Source: JAPLDP01 sp964628285
GTDB taxonomy: Bacteria; Bacteroidota; Bacteroidia; Bacteroidales; JAGONC01
Direction: 5' to 3'
Length of the DNA stretch: 14,751 nucleotides
Assembly (NCBI GenBank): GCA_964628285.1
Contig: CAZVNP010000064.1
Span: 1 to 14,751, forward strand
Shown here: positions 5,643-13,690 of the stretch, one piece after another
How the letters are laid out: each line of letters begins with the position of its first letter
Numbering within the stretch: the first letter of the stretch is position 1
Position numbers and translations under genes: made by a program
Notes under the pieces: model-generated
What the model saw: only the letters and a program-made list of their open reading frames with translations
What the model was told of the DNA's origin: nothing
Databases searched by the model: none

Positions 5643-7034
5643 TCAGTGGGTGAGGTTGTACCCCCTCCACCCATAAAATGCAATATAGACATAACAAGCT
5701 ATCGGCACGATGAACGACAGATGCACGCCGATGGCATCGGCCATGGCACCCTGTATCAGGGGAATGACGGCTCCCCCCAGAATGGCCATGACCAGCAGCG
5801 AGGAGCCCTGGCTGGTGTATTTGCCCAGTCCCGCTATCGATAAAGTGAAAATGTTGGACCACATGATCGAGTTAAAAATGCCTATGCCTACGATGGCCCA
5901 GATGGCCACATAACCCGAGGTCGTCAATCCGGTGATCAGGAGCAGGATGGCCACCACAGCGAAGACCAGCAGCGTGCGGCTGGCCATCGATCGGCCCAGC
6001 ATAAAAGCCACGTAATTCATGGCGATGAAAAATACGATGGGAAGGAGGTACCCGATACCGGTGCCGCTTTTGAGGTATATGGAAAAATAGATGACAGTAA
6101 AGGTGACCACCATGCTGAGGAGCATAAGAAGGTACTTACGAATACTATGGCTTGTTTTACTTAGCGAGATGGCTCCGGCAAACCGGCCTATCATCAGCCC
6201 TCCCCAATAGATAGCTACGAAATTGCTTGCCTCATTTTCGGGCAAGCCAACGGTCTCCTTGATGAAGCTGATCATAATGCTGCCGATGGCCACCTCGGCA
6301 CCCACATACACAAAGATGGCTATCATGCCCAGGATGAGGTGTCTGTGTCTCAGGGCACCGGCATCCCGGTGGTGCATGTCAGGATTTTTGAATTGCGGTA
6401 AACCGGAGAACCTGATGATGATAGCCAGTATAAGGAAAATAAGGGCATAGACGAGGTAGGGGTATTTGACGGCATCGTTGCCGGCGAAATATTTGAAGAT
6501 AAGGAAGCCGCCGATGAGCGGTCCGATGGTCGTCCCGAATGAGTTAAATCCCTGTGACAGGTTAAGACGACTCGAGGCCGTCTTCTCCGGTCCCAGAATA
6601 GCCACATAGGGATTGGCGGTGATCTGCAGCAGGACGAATCCCAGTCCCACGACGAACAGCGCGGCGAGGTACAACCAGTAACTCTGGACAAGGGCGGCAG
6701 GGAAGAACAGGGCGCTGCCCGCAGCGGCCAGCAGCAGCCCCAGAAACATGCCGTTGCGGTAACCAATTTTGTTAACAGGATCACCAAAGAACCAGGAGAG
6801 CAGGAAGTAAGCCAGCGATCCGATAAAATAGGCGCCGAAGAAAGCCAGCTGCACAAGCATCGACTGGTAATGGTTCAGAATAAATACATTCTTGAGATGC
6901 GGGATGAGCACGTCGTTCATCACCGTAAAGAAACCCCACATGAAAAACAGGATGGTAACGGTGATAAAAGGGATGGTGTAGCTCTTTGACCCCTCAACAA
7001 AAGCTGTTTCACCTGCTGTCTTCCCCCGGTCCAT
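5643..7034 (-). CDS. MFS sugar:H+ symporter, FucP/GluP family
   Basis: A 463-residue inner-membrane protein with about 12 hydrophobic segments and a central loop near 215-230, the usual MFS layout and length. Family markers are MWGFFTVMNDVLIPHLK near the N-terminus, with the Asp equivalent to the proton-coupling residue of FucP, then ITANPYVAILGPE and LNLSQGFNSFGTTIGP. The residue before ITANPY is Gln, as in the glucose/galactose (GluP) branch, rather than the Glu of E. coli FucP; sugar preference is thus inferred as hexose, not specifically fucose. The frame is open back to a TTG at 7043, but the ATG at 7034 is preferred: it is a standard start and leaves a 12-base gap after the preceding stop. 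It is the last gene of the four-gene operon and provides the uptake step for sugars released by the glycosidases. Confidence 0.88.
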   Translation of the reverse strand: MDRGKTAGETAFVEGSKSYTIPFITVTILFFMWGFFTVMNDVLIPHLKNVFILNHYQSMLVQLAFFGAYFIGSLAYFLLSWFFGDPVNKIGYRNGMFLGLLLAAAGSALFFPAALVQSYWLYLAALFVVGLGFVLLQITANPYVAILGPEKTASSRLNLSQGFNSFGTTIGPLIGGFLIFKYFAGNDAVKYPYLVYALIFLILAIIIRFSGLPQFKNPDMHHRDAGALRHRHLILGMIAIFVYVGAEVAIGSIMISFIKETVGLPENEASNFVAIYWGGLMIGRFAGAISLSKTSHSIRKYLLMLLSMVVTFTVIYFSIYLKSGTGIGYLLPIVFFIAMNYVAFMLGRSMASRTLLVFAVVAILLLITGLTTSGYVAIWAIVGIGIFNSIMWSNIFTLSIAGLGKYTSQGSSLLVMAILGGAVIPLIQGAMADAIGVHLSFIVPIACYVYIAFYGWRGYNLTH

Positions 7035-7046
7035 CGTTAACAAATA

Positions 7047-9155
7047 CTAATGCAACAAACCATTTTCTTTCATATCGGATAACATCCGTGCCACTATCCC
7101 CGCCCAGATGTATGTCTCATTCCATCCCGCCCGATGGTCATCGGCGCTGTATAACTCCCAGAATACATGATCATGGTGCAGGTGCCATACCATGGCATCA
7201 CAGACACGTTGTGCCAGGCCGGCGGCCTCACGGTCGTAACCATAGTCCAGCAGGCCCCTGAACACCAGATAATTCCATTGTACCCATACAGGGCCGTTCC
7301 AGTAGCCGATGGGATTATAATAGCTGTCGGCAGCTGACAGTGAAGGAATGCCATTAGAACGTCCGAACTCTTCCATATCGGTCAAATGCCTGACGAGCCT
7401 TGCCGCCTGCTCTTTTGTGGCTATGCCTGCCCACAGAGGCAGGAAACCGATGATCTCCTTTCGCTTGAGATCATCTTTGCTTTTGAAGGTAAAGGAGTGA
7501 TCGGTTCTGTTCACATGGTAATAAAAGCCGTCCACCGTATCCCACATGGTGCTGTTGATAAATTGTGTACGGTGAGCAGCCTCGGTGTCCCAATGACGTT
7601 CTTCATCCTTTAATCCCAGCGTATGGGCCATGGCTTCCAGTGCCCGGGCCTCTTTCACCAGTATGGCGTTCAGGTCAAGGCATTCGAAGTACGAAGGCCA
7701 TCCCACCTCATCCCATACCGCCACACGGGCGTCACGCACCGACTCGAGCTCGCCGTGGCCACCCCATTCACAGAGACCGTCATGGTCGGAATCGCGGTGA
7801 ACGATGAAATAATCATACAACCGCTTGCCGGCATCGTAGGCCTGCTTCAGGAAGCCGGTGTCACCGGTAATGCGGAAGATCTCGTTGTTTTCGTAGCTGA
7901 ACCAAGGCGCAGAGGTAGTTAATTGGTTGTCGTAGGGGATGGTCTCATCAAGATAAGGCCCTGTCCTGTAATTGATGTATCCGTCTTTATGCTGACGTTC
8001 GATGAAGACTCTTTGGGAGTTCATCGCGCCGGCACCATCCATCATGGCATAGGCAAGCATTGACAGGCTCTCGTGAAACACCTGTCCGCCATAACCCCAG
8101 CCCCATTTAGGTTCGCGCGAAAAAATATAATAATTGTAATGACACTCCCCCTCGGGCGGCATCATGCACTGCCGCAACAAGGAAAAAGCATTCCAGTACA
8201 GCGCTTCATAATCCGTATTGGCCAGGTTCAGTTTGGGGATACCGGAATAAAGTTTCTCATCGTCGCGCAGTAATCCATTGAGGTCGATGTCCTGGGCGGC
8301 CTGACATGAGGTGACGAAAGCATCCTGATCGTTGGATTTATCCTCAACACCCACAATGATCCTGAAATGATAATTTTGTCCCGGCCGGAGGAAAACTGAT
8401 TTGGTCAGCTTTATGAAAAGCACCTTGGCAGCGGCCGGTTTCCCGTCAAGAAGGAATTGCTTATACGACCTGAAAAGATCATCACCGGCGGATTTTATCT
8501 GACCGGCGGTTTGAACGGTACAACGGCTTTCATCAGGATGCACGGAAAGATGGAGAAGGCCGTTCAACTCCTCCGCCACAGGAATGTCATGCTCCTTCAT
8601 CCATCTATCGCGAGGTTTATAAAGACTGAAATGAAAACAGGCGGAATCGGATTCATCTGTTGAAGGATCATCTTCGCCTGGCGAGAGCGAATAAAGACAC
8701 GGATAAAACGTGATCACTTTTTCAAAGGGGCTCTCATTTTCAATGATGATATCTGAGATAGCTATCGTGGATGAGAAGACATCAAAGAACACCTCGACAC
8801 GGATGTCCCTGAAAGGATAGTAATGAAATTTAACCAGGTTGCTGTATGAAACCGTGATGACCGGTTCCCTGTAAAAGGATTGCAGCGTGTTCCGGAAGAC
8901 ACTGTCTGTCTGAAAGGCCAAAGTGAAACACGGACCGTTATGCGATTCAAAACCGACACCTTTTTCCGGATCGCACCACATCATGGTATAACCCTGGTCC
9001 GCTTTGTATTGTGAACGTGTCAGCGGAGCCGCGTAAGTCGTGAACACAGGATCGTCACTGCCGGCATGAAGCGATGAAAGAAAAGGCTGGGCATGAAGCA
9101 GGGAAGAAATGAAAATCGTGAGAAGTGTTGATGTGTGTAAAAGGGATGACCGCAT
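7047..9155 (-). CDS. Exported (alpha/alpha)6 glycosidase, GH63-like
   Basis: A 702-residue protein with an SPI-type signal (MRSSLLHTSTLLTIFISSLLHAQ). An N-terminal beta-sandwich (~30-290) precedes a helical barrel (~310-700). Barrel features are KWGWGYGGQVFHESLSMLAY (350-369), WDEVGWPSYFE (481-491), YWNGPVWVQWNYLVFRGL (618-635) and FWELYSADDHRAGWNETYIW (665-684). The last two resemble the C-terminal catalytic half of GH63 (processing alpha-glucosidase, YgjK, mannosylglycerate hydrolase), with Glu667 a candidate base. The usual WGWD-type position of the general acid reads WGWG, so the acid is not obvious. Likely reaction: hydrolysis of an alpha-glucosidic or related bond on a small glycan outside the cytoplasm. 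Another six-hairpin family (GH37- or GDE-like) is possible. Third gene of the operon, 16 bases after the lipoprotein gene. Confidence 0.65.
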   Translation of the reverse strand: MRSSLLHTSTLLTIFISSLLHAQPFLSSLHAGSDDPVFTTYAAPLTRSQYKADQGYTMMWCDPEKGVGFESHNGPCFTLAFQTDSVFRNTLQSFYREPVITVSYSNLVKFHYYPFRDIRVEVFFDVFSSTIAISDIIIENESPFEKVITFYPCLYSLSPGEDDPSTDESDSACFHFSLYKPRDRWMKEHDIPVAEELNGLLHLSVHPDESRCTVQTAGQIKSAGDDLFRSYKQFLLDGKPAAAKVLFIKLTKSVFLRPGQNYHFRIIVGVEDKSNDQDAFVTSCQAAQDIDLNGLLRDDEKLYSGIPKLNLANTDYEALYWNAFSLLRQCMMPPEGECHYNYYIFSREPKWGWGYGGQVFHESLSMLAYAMMDGAGAMNSQRVFIERQHKDGYINYRTGPYLDETIPYDNQLTTSAPWFSYENNEIFRITGDTGFLKQAYDAGKRLYDYFIVHRDSDHDGLCEWGGHGELESVRDARVAVWDEVGWPSYFECLDLNAILVKEARALEAMAHTLGLKDEERHWDTEAAHRTQFINSTMWDTVDGFYYHVNRTDHSFTFKSKDDLKRKEIIGFLPLWAGIATKEQAARLVRHLTDMEEFGRSNGIPSLSAADSYYNPIGYWNGPVWVQWNYLVFRGLLDYGYDREAAGLAQRVCDAMVWHLHHDHVFWELYSADDHRAGWNETYIWAGIVARMLSDMKENGLLH

Positions 9156-9171
9156 CGGTGAGGGTTCTGTT

Positions 9172-10197
9172 TTATTCCATTTGCTTGTCGAGGATGGCTT
9201 TTGTCTTTACTCTTTCTTTCAGGATGTCAATATATTGTGCCGTGCTGTAACGTGGTTTGAGTTCCTGGGATTTCTGTGCCCAGTATAAAGCCAGATCATA
9301 TTTATCCATGATCTCACTGGCCAGGGCCATGTTAAAACAGGCCTGTGAGGCGCGGTTTCTCTTTTTACTGGCGGTCTCTGTGCGCCAGATGGCCGCCGCT
9401 TCATCCCATTTATTCAGTGAGACATCTTCGCTGGCCTGAGTGGAGGCATCGCTCGGCCAGACGTAATATTTCCTGTTCACTTCCATCCATTGTGGCGCAA
9501 TCCTGTGACCATAGTCGTTACCCGAATGCCAGGCCACCTCCTGCAGCTGGACCGCACGGTCAGCATCGGGAAGGAAATTATAATTGTAAAATTCATCCCC
9601 CACGATATAGGTCGTCGTGTCGGTATGCTTGTAATCATTGATGATAATCTGTTCAGAAGGATCATAAATTCTCCAGGCACTCTTGAAGATGATGCTGTAA
9701 TATTTTGATTTCTCTCCTTCTTCATTGAGATAGATGCTGATGTAATCATAGTAATCCACATACTTGAGCACCACCAGGGCATCCACCAGGCTGTCGCGAC
9801 AGATTTCCTCCAGCTGTTGCCATTCCTGCTGTGAAAGGTTGCTGCTCATATCGTTGACATTAAGGACTTCTTCAGGGAGTTGTGTAAACTCAAACCGAGG
9901 TGAATTCTGTAATGCGCTGAGAAGCCCATTGACACAAGGTTTCGAGATCTCTTTCACCTCGATATGAATAGGCAGGAATGTCTTGTCGCCTGCATGGTCG
10001 GCAAGGGTCGTATCGGGCGTATTATAGGCCGTTCTGTCCAGCACCCCCAGGCGGTTGACGGTGGAAGGAAAGGCTATCGTGGCCGGTGCCAGCACGTCGA
10101 TCTGGATATATGGCGCGATGGCGCATCCGGGTAAGAGAAATGTAGCAGTGACAACCCATAATAATGTCTTTAACAATATGTTCCTCTGTAATCCCAT
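9172..10197 (-). CDS. DUF6340-like lipoprotein with C-terminal TPR-like helices
   Basis: A 341-residue protein with a lipoprotein signal, LLPGC (Cys25). The opening IQIDVLAPATIAFPSTVNRLGVLDRT resembles Bacteroidota DUF6340 proteins, which I recognise by pattern rather than by search. A middle domain (~85-215) includes the LVDALVVLKYVDYYDYISIY strand-rich core. The C-terminal third contains paired helices with TPR-like spacing (WDEAAAIWRTETASKKRNRA, ACFNMALASEIMDKYDLALYW), where the DKYDLALYWAQKS motif is a typical TPR helix B. No enzymatic motif is visible. Biochemical function is unknown; an envelope scaffold or sensor role is only a guess. Being second in the operon, with 16 bases on each side, it is co-transcribed with the glycosidases. 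Its relatives are often found outside sugar loci, making this linkage notable. Confidence 0.6.
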   Translation of the reverse strand: MGLQRNILLKTLLWVVTATFLLPGCAIAPYIQIDVLAPATIAFPSTVNRLGVLDRTAYNTPDTTLADHAGDKTFLPIHIEVKEISKPCVNGLLSALQNSPRFEFTQLPEEVLNVNDMSSNLSQQEWQQLEEICRDSLVDALVVLKYVDYYDYISIYLNEEGEKSKYYSIIFKSAWRIYDPSEQIIINDYKHTDTTTYIVGDEFYNYNFLPDADRAVQLQEVAWHSGNDYGHRIAPQWMEVNRKYYVWPSDASTQASEDVSLNKWDEAAAIWRTETASKKRNRASQACFNMALASEIMDKYDLALYWAQKSQELKPRYSTAQYIDILKERVKTKAILDKQME

Positions 10198-10213
10198 GCT
10201 GTTTTCTGAGATC

Positions 10214-13200
10214 TTATTCCGTCAGTCTGATCAGAACCTCTTTAGTGACGTATTTGTTTTCACCGGTGTTAAAAGTGATGCCAATGGTGTGCAAGGCTCC
10301 GGTCGTTTCAAGAAGTTCCCCATGATCGATCCCCGATATCTTCCGGTCCGGCAAATATATCTTAAATTTTCCGGATGTGTGACGGTTACCCTCCAGGATG
10401 ACTCTGTAATTTTTCCCTTCGGGCGTGCAGTCAATGATTCTGAATCCCTCCGATCGATATCCCGGTTTAGGTTGTGCTACAACGGGGACCACTCCAATAC
10501 CGCCTGTTCCTTTGATCACGATAGTACAGGAATCGTCCAGGCGAAATGACAGGTATGCCGTTTCGCTCTGATCTTCGCTATGCCATACCGCCTCCACCGG
10601 AACATCATTCACCGACATGCTGACAGGTTGCCATCCGGCAGGCAGTGACGGCGAAAAGGTGATCTCCAGGGGTTCCATACCTGTTTTACTGAAAGTGTAA
10701 TGGTATGTCTGATCCCGGCGTTGCATCTGAAAGTCTATTTGTTGCCCGCCCACATGCAGGCCGGTGACCGATAAACTATCCCAATCGGGTGGCAGTCGCG
10801 GTGACAGGGTCAGGGAGTGGTCCGGCGCCGACACTTTCAGGCCGAGCATGCCTTCAATAACAGGCTGCAGAACCATGGTCTCCGACCAGCATTGATGAGG
10901 ACAGACACCCGATGGTTTGTAAACACGGCCGTTGAGGACTTCATCAATGAAGCCGCGCGACCAGTAACGGTAATCCTGAAGGTTGTTCATGATATGTGAA
11001 AAACCCTGGACGTAACGGCCATAAGCATATTCAGCCAGGGCCACCCAGCCGGTAAACAGAGGCCAGACACTCCCTTCGTGGTAGCCGTCAGGATTGAAAT
11101 AGGGACTGTCATCAGCGATGATGCGTGCTCCCCAGTCCGTTGTGAACCGGTTGCCGGCAATGCGTGTCAGAACATCATGGGCATGATCCGGTGTGGCCTG
11201 TCCGAAATATAACGGGACACATGCCTGCACCGTGGGCTCACTGAGGTAACTGCCGTCAAGATACTTGCCGTCGTTGTAATAGCGGAGATCCGTATTCCAG
11301 AATTCACCATCAATAATTTCTTTGACCGTCACCGCTTCTTTACGGTACCGGGATATCTCTGCAGATAAATTTTTCTTTCCGTATCTGCTTTCAAGCTGTT
11401 CCGCCATGTAAGCGGCCTCCTCCAGCGCTTCGGCCCAGCACGCAGCGAGGTACAAGGTCGTTTGCGTACCATACAAATGACCGCCCTCCACCCAGCCATG
11501 CCCGACATTGGTGTTTTCGATCAGATGATCATCGTCGGTATCGGTCGAAAAACAGAAATCAATGGCTCTTTTAATGTGTCCCCAGCTTTCACGGATAAAA
11601 CCAATATCGCCCGAATAGTGTAAATATTTACCTGCCAGAATAATATATAATGGGGTCGCATCGGCGGCGTCATAATGCACCACACCCGAGGTGGTCAGTT
11701 CGTGGAATATTTTCCCGTTAAAATTCTGGTATGCTTGATACATTTTAAGGATTTCTTTCACTTTGCCAAAGTCGCCTTCATCGAGGAGGGCCATGCCGCT
11801 CCATTCGCCGTCACGGCCGAAATACCAGGCGTAACCGGGGCGGCCGTTCACCCGTTGCCCGCCGTCCCAGCCATAACGCGTGGTGGAATAGCCTGCCACC
11901 AACGCGTTTCCTACACCGGGTGTGTGAACAAAGAAACGGTCGGCGGCCGTCACCGCCCAGCGGTAACCTTCATTGAAGTCGGGATCGGGTGAGGTGATCA
12001 TGAGACGATCGGAGAGAACATCCCTGGTATAGGCAACCGTTTCCAGATAGACACTGTACGGATCTCTCAGGGTCCTTAGATATGTCCTGACAACATGCTT
12101 CAATCCCTCACCGGAAGCAGCTATCACCACATCCAGGCAGTCGCTCATTTTTAAGTCGGCCGCAGCTTGAGCCATGATAATGAATTCATCTGTCGGGATT
12201 CCTTTAAGGGTCATGCCGGAACTCCCAAAAGCCGAGTTTCGACCTATCATGTTATCGCCGGTGATCTTACCGGCTCCGACAAGGCAGGCGAATTCACCGG
12301 CCAGATCGGTTATGATAAAAGCATTCAGGAGGGAGTCCCTGCCATAGCGCAGCGAGCCCAGCGCTGTCGCGTCATAAGGCCACATGAACCTGAAGTTGCT
12401 TCGAAAGCGGTAGACCAGCCTGGCCGTATAAAGACCTTTGAAATCATAATGGATGATGCATACGGGATTATCCTCGCCGGCCGTTATGGTTTCGGTCAGG
12501 TAACAACCATGGAATTTATACGTTCTTTTAAATGAAGCCGGCCGCATTTCAACCTCGGGACGCATGTCATTCAGCCAATAAACCGTATCGCGTCCGGTCA
12601 ATTGGATGCCCGCTTCATAGTCACGCAAGGCCATGAAAGGGTGCGCCCATAGCTCCTCTATACCTCCTTTTTCGGTGCCCATGACCAGCATGCGTTGGGT
12701 GGCGATGTCCCACAGATGATCGGTCGCAAAACGTTCAACCAGCGTCATGGCTTCAAGTGTGTCAGGCCACTGGAAGGTATGTGGAAAAGTGATGGACGTA
12801 TTTGATGTCCTGTCTGAAACAGCCTTAAATGTGTAAGGAAAGATCCTGCAGGTGTCATAATTCCAGTAGTGGGTTGTCGCGTCAGGATAGCCCCGGGCAA
12901 GATAATGGATGACTCCGTTCATAAAATGATCGAGTTCATTTTCGCAACGGTTGGGTGCATCAAAATAAGTATAGGCTCCGATGCCTATAATCCTGCCCCT
13001 GCCATATTCATATTCGAACATGAGCTTAGAATGGTCGTGGATGAAAATATATGACCAATCCACGGCGATGACCTGACCACCGTGTGGCACCGTCTGACCA
13101 AAAAAACCTGACTGACGGCACGACTCATCTTTTTCAGGGAAATAGATGTTGGCACCGCCATGGAGCCCCTGAAAGACGGGGTGGCTGCGGAAACTGTGCA

Positions 13201-13642
13201 AACCGGCCTGGCGGCCATAGCCCTCATCCACCAGGGAAACGATCGCCGACTGGACAGGAACAGATTCCGCTCCCAGGAGATTGAGGAACCTCATGGCCTC
13301 AAGTGTCAGCAATAAATGACCCCCGCTGTCGACATAATGCCTGAGCATCCCCAGAAATTCAGGATCCGTTTCAACACTGCCGAAAGGGGTGGAGTCGGGG
13401 CGGTGGATCCAAACCACATCAAAGGATTTCAATAAATCCGGTGCCAGCTTATTTTCTGTTATAGGGATGATTTTCCCCTTCAGGTTGTCAGACCGGTCAA
13501 CGAAACGACAGGCCGCTTTGATCTCCCTGTCTTGCCGTTCTGAACCGGCGGTTTTCAGCAACGCGACCGTCAGGATATGTTCCTGTGACCATAAAAAAAA
13601 CGGCGTCAGGATCAGAAGAAATAAGGTGAAGCGGAATTTCAT
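10214..13642 (-). CDS. Exported multidomain glycogen-debranching-like glycosidase with N-terminal GATase/ThuA-like domain
   Basis: A 1142-residue protein from the ATG at 13642; the frame stays open to an ATG at 13666, but the later start gives a clean signal peptide (MKFRFTLFLLILTPFFLWSQ) and follows a -7 box directly. Residues ~25-250 resemble a GATase1/ThuA fold (LLKSFDVVWIHRPD, YVDSGGHLLLTLEAM, YEYGRGRIIGIGAYTYF). A beta-sandwich (~260-550) precedes an (alpha/alpha)6 barrel (~550-930) with YAWYFGRDGEWSG (604-616), VVHYDAADATPLY (654-666; Asp661 matches the general-acid Asp of the GDE_C/COG3408 type), GHGWVEGGHLYGT and YHEGSVWPLF. A C-terminal beta-sandwich (~940-1140) ends it. Likely an exo- or debranching-type alpha-glycosidase acting outside the cytoplasm; substrate unknown. 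First gene of the operon. Confidence 0.72.
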   Translation of the reverse strand: MKFRFTLFLLILTPFFLWSQEHILTVALLKTAGSERQDREIKAACRFVDRSDNLKGKIIPITENKLAPDLLKSFDVVWIHRPDSTPFGSVETDPEFLGMLRHYVDSGGHLLLTLEAMRFLNLLGAESVPVQSAIVSLVDEGYGRQAGLHSFRSHPVFQGLHGGANIYFPEKDESCRQSGFFGQTVPHGGQVIAVDWSYIFIHDHSKLMFEYEYGRGRIIGIGAYTYFDAPNRCENELDHFMNGVIHYLARGYPDATTHYWNYDTCRIFPYTFKAVSDRTSNTSITFPHTFQWPDTLEAMTLVERFATDHLWDIATQRMLVMGTEKGGIEELWAHPFMALRDYEAGIQLTGRDTVYWLNDMRPEVEMRPASFKRTYKFHGCYLTETITAGEDNPVCIIHYDFKGLYTARLVYRFRSNFRFMWPYDATALGSLRYGRDSLLNAFIITDLAGEFACLVGAGKITGDNMIGRNSAFGSSGMTLKGIPTDEFIIMAQAAADLKMSDCLDVVIAASGEGLKHVVRTYLRTLRDPYSVYLETVAYTRDVLSDRLMITSPDPDFNEGYRWAVTAADRFFVHTPGVGNALVAGYSTTRYGWDGGQRVNGRPGYAWYFGRDGEWSGMALLDEGDFGKVKEILKMYQAYQNFNGKIFHELTTSGVVHYDAADATPLYIILAGKYLHYSGDIGFIRESWGHIKRAIDFCFSTDTDDDHLIENTNVGHGWVEGGHLYGTQTTLYLAACWAEALEEAAYMAEQLESRYGKKNLSAEISRYRKEAVTVKEIIDGEFWNTDLRYYNDGKYLDGSYLSEPTVQACVPLYFGQATPDHAHDVLTRIAGNRFTTDWGARIIADDSPYFNPDGYHEGSVWPLFTGWVALAEYAYGRYVQGFSHIMNNLQDYRYWSRGFIDEVLNGRVYKPSGVCPHQCWSETMVLQPVIEGMLGLKVSAPDHSLTLSPRLPPDWDSLSVTGLHVGGQQIDFQMQRRDQTYHYTFSKTGMEPLEITFSPSLPAGWQPVSMSVNDVPVEAVWHSEDQSETAYLSFRLDDSCTIVIKGTGGIGVVPVVAQPKPGYRSEGFRIIDCTPEGKNYRVILEGNRHTSGKFKIYLPDRKISGIDHGELLETTGALHTIGITFNTGENKYVTKEVLIRLTE

Positions 13643-13690
13643 GTCCAAAGCTAAAAAAAAATTCATTTGTGCTACTTTTGCATCCGGTTA
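13643..13690. promoter_or_regulatory. Back-to-back divergent promoter region between the sugar operon and the radical SAM gene
   Basis: A minus-strand -7 box TAGCTTTG occupies 13653-13646 and a plus-strand -7 box TACTTTTG occupies 13673-13680, both perfect matches to TAnnTTTG. They are exactly 19 bases apart and point away from each other, with a nine-A tract between them. Neither has a TTTG at -33; the position where it should sit is the other promoter's -7 box. The minus-strand box ends 3 bases before the ATG at 13642, predicting a leaderless or nearly leaderless operon mRNA. Confidence 0.6.

Noticed and set aside
6350..6856. 168-codon minus-strand frame inside the symporter gene
   Set aside because: It overlaps the symporter in another frame, and its Ser/Pro/Cys-rich translation looks like an out-of-frame shadow.
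7035..7043. TTG at 7043 as the symporter start
   Set aside because: An ATG three codons later gives the normal family N-terminus, and rare-codon initiation is unnecessary.
12323..12340. GGGAGTCCCT inside the large glycosidase gene as another copy of the RAYT hairpin
   Set aside because: Only a short GGAGTCCC overlap is present with no partner arm, and it is within coding sequence.
13643..13666. Upstream ATG (13666) as the start of the large glycosidase
   Set aside because: It would place the -7 promoter box inside the coding region and put MNFFLALD ahead of an otherwise standard signal peptide.
13667..13690. TTG at 13667 as the start of the radical SAM gene
   Set aside because: It lies upstream of and across the predicted -7 box; ATGs at 13691 and 13700 are downstream of the box and fit the family length.
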